From OCS116 cluster bacterium AG-435-F03 (GTDB lineage Bacteria; Pseudomonadota; Alphaproteobacteria; MED-G09): 64,000 nucleotides of DNA. A program made the translations under genes and the position numbers. Location of the stretch: assembly GCA_003212795.1 (NCBI GenBank), contig QCOV01000001.1, forward strand, positions 525,321 through 589,320, given 5' to 3'. The number at the start of each line of letters is the position of its first letter. Position 1 is the first letter of the stretch. The notes under the pieces were generated by a model. It did not search any database and was not told where the DNA came from. It was given only the letters and a program-made list of their open reading frames with translations. Of the stretch, positions 8,781-17,966 are shown piece by piece.

Positions 8781-10038
8781 TAGATTTATTCATTTCTTCT
8801 TTATATTTTACTCCTGCAAACCAAAATAACGGTATTGAGAAACCAGATAAAATGGTAAAAGATAATAATGTTTTTGTATAAGGAAACTCTACACCATTAT
8901 TAATCAAAATATCTATTATAACCCCTGCCCCAGTTGTTCCTAAAAACATACCAATCATATTTAAATTCAATATAAAAAAAGCAATTACAGTTGCTTTTAA
9001 ATGTGGTGGAGCAAGTTCCTGTACTGTTGAAAATGTTGGACCATACATAGCACCCAACTGCATAGAGCCAATAGCCATTGATATCCAGAAAATAATATTA
9101 TCTGGCATAACTAATCTTCCAGCAATATTAATTGGTAAAAGAAAAATCATAAACCAGAATAAAAACATTGGTCTCCCAAGCTTATATTTTTTTGTAAACC
9201 AGTCAGATCCAATGCCTCCAATAAGATTACCTATTATTCCAAAAACAACTATTATATATCCAGTGTATTGAGCAATTTCAGCTCTATCAAATCCTCTTTC
9301 CTTTACATACCAAACTTGATCATATACCGCTGCACCTAATACAAAATGGAATACAACGCCTCCATAAATACATAAAGTTAATGCTGGTGAATCTTTAAGA
9401 GCTTTAATAAGTTCTTTAGCTACAAATTTTAATTTAAGTTTTTGATTTGTTTCAATAATACTTTTTCTTGGAGTATCTTTAATAAAGAACATTATTAATG
9501 CAAAAATAAGTCCAATACCTCCTAATATGTAAAAACACATTCTCCATCCAATTAAAGGACCTAAATATCCTGCAATAATTAAACTTAAACCAGCACCTAT
9601 TGGTATACCTAAGTAATATGCTCCTGATATAAAACCCATTCGCTCTTTTGGAAAACGATCACCAAGGATAGATAGTGATGTCGGGGTAAGAATTGACTCA
9701 CCTACACCTATAAACATGCGAGGAATAAGTAATCCAATAAAGTTTTTAGCAAGTCCTGATACAGAAGTTAATACGCTCCATAATGCAACTCCAAAAGCTA
9801 TAAGCTTAGGTCTATTAAAACGATCAGCAAGGAAGCCCATAAAAAGACCCATTATCGAGTAAAAGAATAAAAAACCAAATCCAGTTAGTAAACCGAATTG
9901 AGTATTTGTTAATCCCAGATCAGGTATAATAAAATTTGCAAAGCTAGCAAGAAGTTGCCTATCAACAAAATTCATAATATTTAGTATTATTAGGAATCCT
10001 AAAAATACATAATTTGATGTGTTATTTTTTTCTTTCAT
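8761..10038 (-). CDS. MFS transporter
   Basis: A major facilitator superfamily permease of 425 residues with about twelve hydrophobic helices. The N-half carries the D(F/R)xxRQLLA start (NIMNFVDRQLLAS), the loop 2-3 signature GFLADRFNRPKLIA and PRMFIGVGESILTPTS, typical of the spinster/organic-anion group of MFS proteins. The central loop holds a lysine-rich stretch. The substrate is unknown. It is convergent with the bicupin gene, sharing 20 bases at the 3' ends, and divergent from a small secreted protein gene. Confidence 0.9.
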   Translation of the reverse strand: MKEKNNTSNYVFLGFLIILNIMNFVDRQLLASFANFIIPDLGLTNTQFGLLTGFGFLFFYSIMGLFMGFLADRFNRPKLIAFGVALWSVLTSVSGLAKNFIGLLIPRMFIGVGESILTPTSLSILGDRFPKERMGFISGAYYLGIPIGAGLSLIIAGYLGPLIGWRMCFYILGGIGLIFALIMFFIKDTPRKSIIETNQKLKLKFVAKELIKALKDSPALTLCIYGGVVFHFVLGAAVYDQVWYVKERGFDRAEIAQYTGYIIVVFGIIGNLIGGIGSDWFTKKYKLGRPMFLFWFMIFLLPINIAGRLVMPDNIIFWISMAIGSMQLGAMYGPTFSTVQELAPPHLKATVIAFFILNLNMIGMFLGTTGAGVIIDILINNGVEFPYTKTLLSFTILSGFSIPLFWFAGVKYKEEMNKSTIVEEG

Positions 10039-10073
10039 TTGATTTTTTTATAATTTCTTATTAATTAATAAAT

Positions 10074-10430
10074 ATGAAGTTATATTTGGAATATACATTT
10101 TTCTTATTTTTTGTACTTATGATTGCTTTTTCAGTTAATACATTAGCAGATGAAAATGAAATTGTATGTTTAAAATCCGATAAAATTCGCTCAGTTGATT
10201 TCAAAAAAGATTATATGATTTTCGAAATGCAAAAAAGAGAAAAGTATAATATTACTTGCAAGGGTTCTGGCTATTTAAATTTTGAAAACCCTGTAATCAT
10301 AGAGCCTCAAAAGATGGGTAATAAAATTTGTTCAAATGATGTTTTGAAGCTCAGAAATAAAACTTGTTTTATAGATAAAATAGAGGCAGTTAAAAAAGAT
10401 TCTGAAGAAAATTCTCAATTAATAAACTAG
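10074..10430 (+). CDS. small secreted protein with four cysteines
   Basis: A 118-residue protein with a clear Sec signal peptide (hydrophobic residues about 6-20, possible cleavage after NTLA). The mature part holds cysteines at about 32, 62, 86 and 98, which suggests two disulfide bonds, and strands such as DYMIFEM and KYNITCKGSGYLNF. It resembles small periplasmic proteins of the DUF6491 type, but I would not assign it firmly. It stands alone between the MFS gene and the convergent Rieske oxygenase gene, with only 10 bases to the latter's stop. Confidence 0.65.
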   Translation: MKLYLEYTFFLFFVLMIAFSVNTLADENEIVCLKSDKIRSVDFKKDYMIFEMQKREKYNITCKGSGYLNFENPVIIEPQKMGNKICSNDVLKLRNKTCFIDKIEAVKKDSEENSQLIN

Positions 10431-10440
10431 CTCATTATTT

Positions 10441-11661
10441 TTATTTATTGTTTCTTGAATTAGAGAATAATGAATTAAGTTCTTTATCGTTATCTGAATT
10501 AAGAACTTTATCAATCCATCGATGAAAATGTTGATTACCCTGTTCATTTCGTCCGAATAAAATATGATCAAGTCCACCCTCTTTTAATGCTGGTTCAGCA
10601 GAGCTTCCCATAGCATAATCTTCTTGCATCACAACTTTTTGAAAAAAATCAAATTGTTCTTCAGCTCCTTCAGGATCAATAGGAGGTTTTTCCATAATGT
10701 AATATTGTGTGGTTATACTTTCTTCAACTGATTTACCTGGAAGAATTTGCGATATTAATACACCGCGCCCTCCAGCATCAAAAGATGCAATAGATGTTGT
10801 AGGAAATACTGTCCAAACTCCATATGTAAGTGTCTCTGTATCCCATTCATCTTCTGGTTTATCAATTAAATTAGCCATATAACCCAAGGTTTCTGTAGCA
10901 AGGTGTCCCTTTTCTGTAGCAGGTGATTTAATATGCTGATGAGGTCCCCAAGCATAATAAAGACCTTGATTAGTGGCATCAACTCCAAATGTATCTCGAT
11001 GTAAAACAGGAACATGATAATATTCAAGATAACCGTCATATGCTATTTTCCAGTTTGGACCAGAAAATTCACGTTTAGAAACATAAACCCAATCAGAAAA
11101 AGAAAAAGTATCAAGCATTTTATCATAACCTGATAAAAAGTTAGGAATATCAACTTCAGATTTTGGGTTTAATATTGCCCATATAAGCCCTGCTGATTCA
11201 TAAACTGGAAGCGAAATCAATCCATAGTCCTTTTTATTAATAGATCCAAAATCTTTTTCAGCGCTAACTGCCAATAAATCACCAACATTTGAAAAACTCC
11301 AACCGTGATAAGGGCAAGTAAATTTCTTTTTATTTCCACTTTCTTCTTTGGTAAGGCATGCACCTCGATGGGAGCATGCATTAATAACAGCATGCGCTTT
11401 GCCATCATCTGCTCTACTAACTATCAATGACATACCGGCAATAGATAAGGTTTTAAAATCGCCAGGGTTTGGAATTTCACAAGAAGGACCCAATACAATA
11501 GGAACTCTTTTTATAAGTCTTTCAACTTCAGTATTAAATCGACTTGAATCTGTATAATGAGTTGCAGGCAATCGCATAATTTCCTTAGCCTGCTTTATAG
11601 TGCCTGCTTTTGCATGTTCAACTACATCACGTGCTATAGGAATTAATAATTCTCTTGTCAT
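10441..11661 (-). CDS. Rieske non-heme iron oxygenase, alpha subunit
   Basis: This is an aromatic-ring-hydroxylating-type oxygenase of 406 residues. The N-terminal Rieske [2Fe-2S] site is CSHRGACLTKEESG then CPYHGWSF (C-x-H and C-x2-H). The catalytic domain has YDGYLEYYHVPVLHRD, supplying the two iron histidines, and ends with HILFGRNEQGNQHFHRWID, common in this COG4638 family. It needs an electron-donating reductase, not encoded nearby. The neighbours upstream on the same strand are two hot-dog hydratase halves and an SDR, so it may act on a CoA or aromatic intermediate. A GGGGGAG ribosome site precedes the ATG. Confidence 0.9.
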   Translation of the reverse strand: MTRELLIPIARDVVEHAKAGTIKQAKEIMRLPATHYTDSSRFNTEVERLIKRVPIVLGPSCEIPNPGDFKTLSIAGMSLIVSRADDGKAHAVINACSHRGACLTKEESGNKKKFTCPYHGWSFSNVGDLLAVSAEKDFGSINKKDYGLISLPVYESAGLIWAILNPKSEVDIPNFLSGYDKMLDTFSFSDWVYVSKREFSGPNWKIAYDGYLEYYHVPVLHRDTFGVDATNQGLYYAWGPHQHIKSPATEKGHLATETLGYMANLIDKPEDEWDTETLTYGVWTVFPTTSIASFDAGGRGVLISQILPGKSVEESITTQYYIMEKPPIDPEGAEEQFDFFQKVVMQEDYAMGSSAEPALKEGGLDHILFGRNEQGNQHFHRWIDKVLNSDNDKELNSLFSNSRNNK

Positions 11662-11728
11662 TCATCTATCTCCCCCAGAGATGTTATTTAATATTAAGAT
11701 ACAATATTAATGGCATAAGAATCAAATT

Positions 11729-12127
11729 TTACTGAATTAACTCAACTTCCGATACAACTAAATAATTATTTTCTTGAGTACTTAAATTTAATAAAAGACT
11801 TATTATTTTTGATTCATTTTTATTTGATATATTTGTAATTTCCCCTGATACAGTAACTATATCATCAACAAATACATTTCCATTTAATCTATTTTTAATA
11901 TTTAAAATTTTACATTTAGGAAAATTATAAAAAATTGTATTAATTAAATAGGCAATATTTGCTGGACCTTGATTGATACATTTATCACCCTGTCCAATTT
12001 TTTTAACTGCATTGGCGTCAAAATGTATTGGATTTGGATCATTTAAAATCTTAGACCAAGAGTTTAAATCCTCTTGTCTTACATGATGAGACCATTGATT
12101 TATTTTATGACCAATTTTTAAATTCAT
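11729..12127 (-). CDS. MaoC-like hot-dog dehydratase, C-terminal half
   Basis: A 132-residue protein of the MaoC-like fold. The segment DPNPIHFDANAVKK matches the hydratase motif D-x-N-P-x-H, with Asp and His as the expected catalytic pair. It would hydrate or dehydrate an enoyl-CoA. It lies four bases downstream of a second hot-dog gene that resembles the other half of two-domain hydratases, so the two products probably form a heteromer. The stop is followed by 67 bases and then the Rieske gene. Confidence 0.75.
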   Translation of the reverse strand: MNLKIGHKINQWSHHVRQEDLNSWSKILNDPNPIHFDANAVKKIGQGDKCINQGPANIAYLINTIFYNFPKCKILNIKNRLNGNVFVDDIVTVSGEITNISNKNESKIISLLLNLSTQENNYLVVSEVELIQ

Positions 12128-12131
12128 TTAA

Positions 12132-12557
12132 TTAAACAGGTAAAATCCATTTATAATTAATTTTTGAAACAATTCTATTTTCAAAAGTAATTTCTAATTT
12201 AAAGCTCATAATATCAAAATTACCAATTTTTTTTGATACCTTGCTTTCAAATGACTCTATAAAACCATTAACATTATAATTTCTATCTAAATTAAAAGTA
12301 TCTAATAAATTGAATTCACATTCACCTAACATTGGTCCTTTTCGAACATCATAGTTCAATAAATTAAATAATTCCTCAAGAGTGTATCCAATACTATTAA
12401 GGGCTACCATAGAAAATATAGGATGAACTAAATATTCATTTGATGTAGTTTTGCTTATTTCTAGACCTGTAGATGATTTTATTAAATTATTAATTTCTTT
12501 ATCAATAGTAAATGAGCCACCAGGAAATTTATGATTTATTAAATCTTTATTTAGCAA
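12132..12557 (-). CDS. MaoC N-terminal-like (FAS1-like dehydratase) subunit
   Basis: A 141-residue protein that looks like the N-terminal hot-dog half (PF13452-type) of hydratases, with EYLVHPIFSMVALNS and GEC near the middle and KISKI-type strands at the end. It lacks the catalytic Asp-His motif that its downstream partner has, as expected for the non-catalytic half. The start codon is TTG, with no spacing after the TAA of the SDR gene, so expression depends on coupled translation. No upstream ATG exists in frame. Confidence 0.65.
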   Translation of the reverse strand: MLNKDLINHKFPGGSFTIDKEINNLIKSSTGLEISKTTSNEYLVHPIFSMVALNSIGYTLEELFNLLNYDVRKGPMLGECEFNLLDTFNLDRNYNVNGFIESFESKVSKKIGNFDIMSFKLEITFENRIVSKINYKWILPV

Positions 12558-13295
12558 TTACATTTCCTGTGCAATTGGTCTAATTACTATTTCATTGGCA
12601 GAAACACCTCTATCTTGTTCTAAAGCATAGATAATGGCATCCGCAATTCTTTCAGGATTTTCAGCTATAGAAGCTAAATTACCCTTCATTAGCATTTCTA
12701 ACATAGATTCATCTTTTATTGTCGTACCTAATTCAGTTTGAAAAGCCCCTGGGTAGATACATGTTACTTGAAGCTTTCCAGCGCTTTCCATTCTTAAGCC
12801 CTCTGATATTGCTCCGACAGCAAATTTAGTAGCAGAATAAACTGCGCTACCATGCATTAATCTTTTTCCCGCAGTAGATGCAATATTTATTATTTGACCC
12901 TCGCCTCTTTCTAACATATGGGAATAAACAGCATTAATTCCATAAAGAACTCCCTTAATATTAATATCAATCATTTGATCCCATTCGTCAGTTCTTCCTT
13001 TTTCTAATAAAGATAATGGCATTATTCCTGCATTATTAATTAATGCATCAATTTTACCAAACTCTTTAATTCCTCTTTTAGCTAAATTATCTACTGTTTC
13101 TTTTTTTGAAACATCTGTGACCTCATAAACTGAATTTTCAGATCCAAATTGTTTGCATAATTCTTCTAATCTATCTTTTCGTCTAGCCCCAAGAATAACC
13201 TTAGCCCCTAAGGACACACATTTTTCAGCAGTTATTTTACCGAAGCCAGAACTTGCACCTGTTATCATAATGACTTTATCTTTAATCGTACCCAT
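12558..13295 (-). CDS. SDR family oxidoreductase (short-chain dehydrogenase)
   Basis: A classical short-chain dehydrogenase of about 245 residues. The cofactor motif is TGASSGFG, an NNAG motif is present (LINNAGIMPLS) and the active-site motif is YSATK after a serine strand (IINIASTAGKR). It closely resembles the YdfG/serine-type SDRs, acting on hydroxy acids or alcohols with NADP (GARRKDR favours NADP). The track ORF starts at 13367, but those first 24 codons run through tRNA-Arg. ATG 13295 has GAGGTG at the right distance and begins MGTIKDKVIMITG, so I use it. It leads the operon with the two hot-dog genes. Confidence 0.9.
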   Translation of the reverse strand: MGTIKDKVIMITGASSGFGKITAEKCVSLGAKVILGARRKDRLEELCKQFGSENSVYEVTDVSKKETVDNLAKRGIKEFGKIDALINNAGIMPLSLLEKGRTDEWDQMIDINIKGVLYGINAVYSHMLERGEGQIINIASTAGKRLMHGSAVYSATKFAVGAISEGLRMESAGKLQVTCIYPGAFQTELGTTIKDESMLEMLMKGNLASIAENPERIADAIIYALEQDRGVSANEIVIRPIAQEM

Positions 13296-13332
13296 AATCA
13301 CCTCTACATAATGAAAAAATCTTAATAAAAAA

Positions 13333-13409
13333 TGGTGATCCGGGCAGGATTCGAACCTGCGACCCACAGCTTAGAAGGCTGTTGCTCTATCCAGCTGAGC
13401 TACCGGACC
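13333..13409 (-). tRNA. tRNA-Arg (anticodon TCT)
   Basis: On the minus strand the sequence folds as a 77-base cloverleaf. The acceptor GGTCCGG pairs with CCGGATC, and the anticodon stem ACAGC/GCTGT encloses loop CTTCTAA with anticodon TCT. The T arm is GGTTCGAATCC and CCA is encoded. It reads AGA (and AGG) codons, important in this AT-rich genome. It sits upstream of the SDR gene, whose ORF falsely extends through it. Confidence 0.97.
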
Positions 13410-13484
13410 ATATAAACACCGTTAATTAATAATCTAAATATACTTGAGAAACAAGTCGATAAAAGCCTTTTATAATAATTATAT

Positions 13485-14042
13485 TTAAAATTTAATTTTT
13501 TGGACAATATCTGAAAGCTCAGGTTTATAATCAATCATTTCTTGTCTTGTTAATCCTTCTAGTTCATGAGGAAAAACAAGCCATTTATCCGTTTTATGAA
13601 GATAATAATCTGGCTCTCTATTAGTTTTATTTTTATTAGGTTTAAAATATGGTGTTGCAACTTTAATAGTGGGTGAATTTTTTTTACATGCAGTGTTGAG
13701 ATCATTTATAATTTTATCAATAGATAGTCCAGTATCATGAACATCATCAACAATTAGTAAAGAATCCTCTGACTCAACTTTCTTAATTACATAATTAAGA
13801 CCATGCACCTGAACTTCTTTACTTTGTTTTCCAATTGATTCATATGATGACGTCCTTATTGCAATATGGTCTGATTTTACACCCATAACATCTAACAGCT
13901 CTTGAACAGCAATACCAATTGGCGCACCTCCCCTCCAAACACCCACAATATAGTTTGGTCTAAAACCACTCTCATATACATTTAATGCAATTTTAAATGA
14001 ATCTCTAAGCAGTTGATTAGATTCTATAAATAACTTCTCCAT
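13485..14042 (-). CDS. phosphoribosyltransferase (COG2236-like)
   Basis: A 185-residue PRTase. The PRPP-binding motif is LLIVDDVHDTGLSI, preceded by the flexible-loop side VGVWRGGAPIGIAVQELL, which is typical of hypoxanthine/xanthine-type and COG2236 phosphoribosyltransferases. It probably salvages a purine base with PRPP in the cytoplasm. The exact base is uncertain. A purine-type permease lies 2.6 kb away (16660-17958), beyond the TonB receptor gene, which would fit base salvage, but the two genes are not in one operon. Confidence 0.8.
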   Translation of the reverse strand: MEKLFIESNQLLRDSFKIALNVYESGFRPNYIVGVWRGGAPIGIAVQELLDVMGVKSDHIAIRTSSYESIGKQSKEVQVHGLNYVIKKVESEDSLLIVDDVHDTGLSIDKIINDLNTACKKNSPTIKVATPYFKPNKNKTNREPDYYLHKTDKWLVFPHELEGLTRQEMIDYKPELSDIVQKIKF

Positions 14043-14125
14043 GAATATCCTTTAAAGAGTTGGTAATAGTATTTTAATATAACCATACCAAATTAAAATT
14101 AAAAAAAGTTATTAAGTGTTATTTA

Positions 14126-16495
14126 TTAAAAAGTATAGCCAATTCTTGCCATAATTTGTCTAGGAGGAATCAATTCAATGCCGGTACCAGCTACACCAAA
14201 GACATCAGTCATACTAGAATTCATTCCATCTTTATCTGTTATATTTAAAGCTATAAGATTTAGATCTATATTTTCAGAAAATTCATAACTAAGGCTTAAA
14301 TTATAAATAGTATATTCATCAACTACATCAACAAACGGATTATTAAAAACTCTTTGTTGAAAATCACCTCTATGAACAACTTCACCAGTAGCAGTTAATA
14401 ATTTACCATTGCTAAGTGTAGTTTCATACATAAGACCAAAATTAGCATTAAATTCTGGGCTTTTAGCAAGTTTATTACCTTTTAAATTTTCTCTTAAACT
14501 ATATCTCATTGGTTCCTCACCAAAGAAATACAATTCTGCTCTAACATTATCTAAGGCTTGATAATCTGAAGTTATTTCAGTTTCTAAGAATGACAATCGT
14601 AAATCAAAAGATAGGCTTTCAGAAATTAATCCTATTAACTCTAGCTCTAAACCACTCATTTCGGATTCAGGAATATTAGCAACTCCACCTCGATAGACAT
14701 CTGGATCAGTAGATTGAAATTGAAGATTTTGATATTCATAATAAAAAGCAGATATATTTGCTCTTAATCTCTTATTAAGAAGGTCTGTTTTTATTCCAAT
14801 CTCATAAGCATCAATTGTTTCACTATCAAAAAATGGGAAGACAAGTTGAGGAGCAGGTTGAGCGCCAAAATTTTGTTCATCATCAACAGGAAAGCCGAAT
14901 GTTAAATTACTTCCACCAGGTTTAAAGCCTTTCGTAAAAGAGGCATATGTCATAGTGTCAGAATTTAAATCATACTCAACAGCAATTCTACCTGTTGTTT
15001 TTTCAAGATCATCTTCAATTAAATAGGATTGTAATCCAAAGAAATTAGTTACATCGCTTGAAAAAGTATCTTCTGTGTATCTAAAACCTGTAATAATTCT
15101 TAAATTATCAAGAGCATTAAATGTTGCTTGCCCATACAAGGATTTAGATTCTCTTGTAGGATACGCATCTGAAACAAAGCCTAATTCTGCTCCATATGCA
15201 GCAAAACAAATTCCTTCAAAAGGATTTGTAGCGCAAATTGGCGCATGTACATAAGGTGTAAATTGACCATCCATTAATGATATTAGCTTAACATTATTAA
15301 CATCTTTAACTTCATATATATGATTTTCAATCTCATGATCAAAATAAAGAGCGCCAACAATCCAATCAATCGAACCAAATAAAGGTTCATTTGAAACAAT
15401 ATTTATTTCAAAAGTTTTTGTTTCAACAATAGAAGTTTCTGGACGAAATTCAGCGGCAATATAAGGTAGGCCCTCTAGAGGCCCACTTGCATGAACATCA
15501 CCAAAATTATGTCTATCATTATCTCTAACAACATAAATATCGTCTTCTTGAGTACTTGCTAAGATTTTCAAATTCGCTGCACCAAGATCTACTTCGAAGA
15601 TAGCGCCAAAAATTTCGGATGAAAGTTTATAATCAGAAGCTGAGTCTTGAGCTAATTTTCTAGGATTAGGTGTTTTGTCGTCCAAACCTTTCATAGCAGC
15701 ACCATTATTATCTGCATCAAAATATTGGAAAAATAAACGTAAACTGGAATTATCTCCTGTTTCAATTAACCAATCTGATCTCAAACTTATGTGGCTAGCA
15801 TCATCAAGATCTTGTCCATTTATAACATTATCACTAAAGCCATCTCTCTCTGTAATGACGAAAGAATTTCTTGTTGAAACAGTATCTGAAATAGGAAAAT
15901 TGAAAGATCCTCTTGATTTTACTAAACCATAATTTCCGACAGTTAAATCTGCTTTACCTTCAAATCCATCAGAGGAAGGAAGTTTGCTAATAACATTTAT
16001 TGTACCTCCAGTTGAATTTTGTCCAAACAAAGTACCTTGTGGCCCTCTTAATACTTCTACCCTTTCAATATCTATAAAATCTGTTCTAAGAGAAAATTTT
16101 GAAGCAACAAAAATACCATCCATATGAAGAGCTACAGATGGTGCAGCAATTGCATTTTGATTTGTTTCATCGCCTACACCTCTTATTGAAATTACTGTTT
16201 TATAACCTTCATTTTTTGCCACAGTTAAACCAGGTGTTATTGCGCTTAATCCAACAAAATCTATGATATTTTTAGTTTCTAACTCATCAGAACTTAATGC
16301 AGTTACTGACTTAGAAACATCTTGCAAGCTTTCGCTTCTTTTCTCAGCTGTAACAATAATTTCTTCAATTGAAAAAGAATTATTGACTATTGATTGACTA
16401 TTTGTCTCAACAGATTCATCTGCCTTGACTGTGTTTGAAATAAATATTGATAATAAAAGAATAAGAGTAGAATTTTTAAGAATTTTGAATGTCAT
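14126..16495 (-). CDS. TonB-dependent outer-membrane receptor
   Basis: A 789-residue outer-membrane beta-barrel. A signal peptide (LILLLSIFISNTVKA) is followed by a TonB box-like EEIIVTAEKR. The plug domain is marked by VEVLRGPQGTLFGQNSTGG, and the barrel ends in a C-terminal phenylalanine (ARIGYTF), as needed for Bam insertion. It imports large or scarce ligands using TonB energy. The ligand is unknown; the barrel resembles the large group of iron-complex or carbohydrate/xenobiotic receptors common in sphingomonads and marine bacteria. No siderophore or sugar genes flank it. Confidence 0.93.
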   Translation of the reverse strand: MTFKILKNSTLILLLSIFISNTVKADESVETNSQSIVNNSFSIEEIIVTAEKRSESLQDVSKSVTALSSDELETKNIIDFVGLSAITPGLTVAKNEGYKTVISIRGVGDETNQNAIAAPSVALHMDGIFVASKFSLRTDFIDIERVEVLRGPQGTLFGQNSTGGTINVISKLPSSDGFEGKADLTVGNYGLVKSRGSFNFPISDTVSTRNSFVITERDGFSDNVINGQDLDDASHISLRSDWLIETGDNSSLRLFFQYFDADNNGAAMKGLDDKTPNPRKLAQDSASDYKLSSEIFGAIFEVDLGAANLKILASTQEDDIYVVRDNDRHNFGDVHASGPLEGLPYIAAEFRPETSIVETKTFEINIVSNEPLFGSIDWIVGALYFDHEIENHIYEVKDVNNVKLISLMDGQFTPYVHAPICATNPFEGICFAAYGAELGFVSDAYPTRESKSLYGQATFNALDNLRIITGFRYTEDTFSSDVTNFFGLQSYLIEDDLEKTTGRIAVEYDLNSDTMTYASFTKGFKPGGSNLTFGFPVDDEQNFGAQPAPQLVFPFFDSETIDAYEIGIKTDLLNKRLRANISAFYYEYQNLQFQSTDPDVYRGGVANIPESEMSGLELELIGLISESLSFDLRLSFLETEITSDYQALDNVRAELYFFGEEPMRYSLRENLKGNKLAKSPEFNANFGLMYETTLSNGKLLTATGEVVHRGDFQQRVFNNPFVDVVDEYTIYNLSLSYEFSENIDLNLIALNITDKDGMNSSMTDVFGVAGTGIELIPPRQIMARIGYTF

Positions 16496-16659
16496 TTGTC
16501 CCCGAATAAAAAAATAAGTTCATAAGAGATTAAGCAAAAACTATGCCATAAATTTAAGATTTTTTAAATTATATTGATTCTATTTTTTAAAATAATTGTC
16601 TTTTATTTTTTCATAAAAAATATGTTTTATTTAGTTAATTTTCTAAATAGTATTTATCT

Positions 16660-17958
16660 ATGATTGATATGTTAGATAATCTCTTCAAACTTAATGTAAA
16701 TGACACAAATATTAAAAAAGAAATCTTAGCCGGTTTCACAACTTTTATAACAATGTCTTATATAATTTTTGTAAATCCACAAATTATGTCTTCTACAGGA
16801 ATGGATTTTGGAGCAGTTTTTGTTGGAACTTGTTTAGCTGCATCAATTGCATGTTTTATTATGGGTTTTATTGCTAATTGGCCTGTTGGATTAGCCCCAG
16901 GTATGGGTCTTAATGCTTTTTTTACATATTCAGTGGTAGGTGAAATGGGATATTCATGGGAAACAGCTCTTGGTGCCGTTTTCTTATCGGGCATCTTGTT
17001 TTTTATTATGAGTGTAACACCAATAAGAAAATGGATTATTGATAGTATCCCAGAAAACTTGAGAATAGCAATGGCTTCAGGAGTTGGTTTTTTTATTGGT
17101 TTTATAGGTTTAAAAAACGGAGGAATTATTGTTTCTAATGATACAACTTTCTTAAGTCTTGGAGATTTTTCTGATATCAAAACACTTCTATCTGCATTAG
17201 GTTTTTTACTAATAGCAATTTTAACAATTAGAAATATCAAGGGATCAATTATTATTAGTATATTAATAATTACACTTCTATCATTAACTTTGGGTCTTGT
17301 AGAATTTAATGGAGTAATTTCTTATCCACCAAGCTTGAATCCTGTATTTTTACATTTAGATATTATTGGAGCAATTGATGTTGCTATGGTTTCCGTAATT
17401 GCATCATTTTTGTTTGTTAATCTCTTTGATACTACAGGTACATTATTTGGAGTAGCAACTAGAGCTAATTTTATTGATGAAAAAGGGAATATTTCTAATC
17501 TAGATAAAGCACTCAAATGTGATAGTAGCACAAGTATTATTGGAACTTTCTTTGGTTGTGCGCCAGTTACAAGCTATGTTGAAAGTTCATCAGGCATAGA
17601 AGCTGGGGGACGAACTGGGCTTACTGCAATAACTATTGGTTTTTTATTTTTATTTTCAATTTTTTTATCACCTTTGGCTAGTATTGTCCCTTCATATGCC
17701 ACATCTGGAGCTCTTATATATGTATCATTTCTGATTTTATCCGGTCTTCAAAAGTTGGATTGGACAGATATAAGTGAATTAATACCATCCTTAATTATCA
17801 TAGTAATGATACCTTTAACATTTTCTATTGCTGATGGGATTTCGTTAGGGTTCATAGCATTTATAGTTATGAAAATTGCCTCTGGGAACATAAAATCAAT
17901 ATCTTCAGGATCCTGGTTTTTAACTATAATTTTTGTATCAAAATTTATTTTTTTATAA
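16660..17958 (+). CDS. NCS2 family purine/xanthine permease (AzgA-like)
   Basis: A 432-residue permease with about 12-14 helices. The start LKEILAGFTTFITMSYIIFVNP-like region, APGMGLNAFFTY, and the later SSTSIIGTFFGCAPVTSYVESSSGIEAGGRTGLTA are signatures of the AzgA/NCS2 branch, which imports adenine, guanine or hypoxanthine by proton symport. It stands alone on the plus strand between two leftward operons, divergent from the TonB receptor with 164 bases of AT-rich DNA between them. ATG 16660 has no clear Shine-Dalgarno; an in-frame ATG at residue 4 (MLDN) is an alternative. Confidence 0.9.
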   Translation: MIDMLDNLFKLNVNDTNIKKEILAGFTTFITMSYIIFVNPQIMSSTGMDFGAVFVGTCLAASIACFIMGFIANWPVGLAPGMGLNAFFTYSVVGEMGYSWETALGAVFLSGILFFIMSVTPIRKWIIDSIPENLRIAMASGVGFFIGFIGLKNGGIIVSNDTTFLSLGDFSDIKTLLSALGFLLIAILTIRNIKGSIIISILIITLLSLTLGLVEFNGVISYPPSLNPVFLHLDIIGAIDVAMVSVIASFLFVNLFDTTGTLFGVATRANFIDEKGNISNLDKALKCDSSTSIIGTFFGCAPVTSYVESSSGIEAGGRTGLTAITIGFLFLFSIFLSPLASIVPSYATSGALIYVSFLILSGLQKLDWTDISELIPSLIIIVMIPLTFSIADGISLGFIAFIVMKIASGNIKSISSGSWFLTIIFVSKFIFL

Positions 17959-17966
17959 TTGTGTTA

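Noticed and set aside
13296-13367. N-terminal extension of the SDR ORF (starting MGRRFESCPDHH)
   Set aside because: It is the translation of part of tRNA-Arg and the leader; a good start with a ribosome site lies at 13295.
15675-15932. Plus-strand ORF within the TonB receptor gene
   Set aside because: Shadow of a full-length receptor; no independent support.
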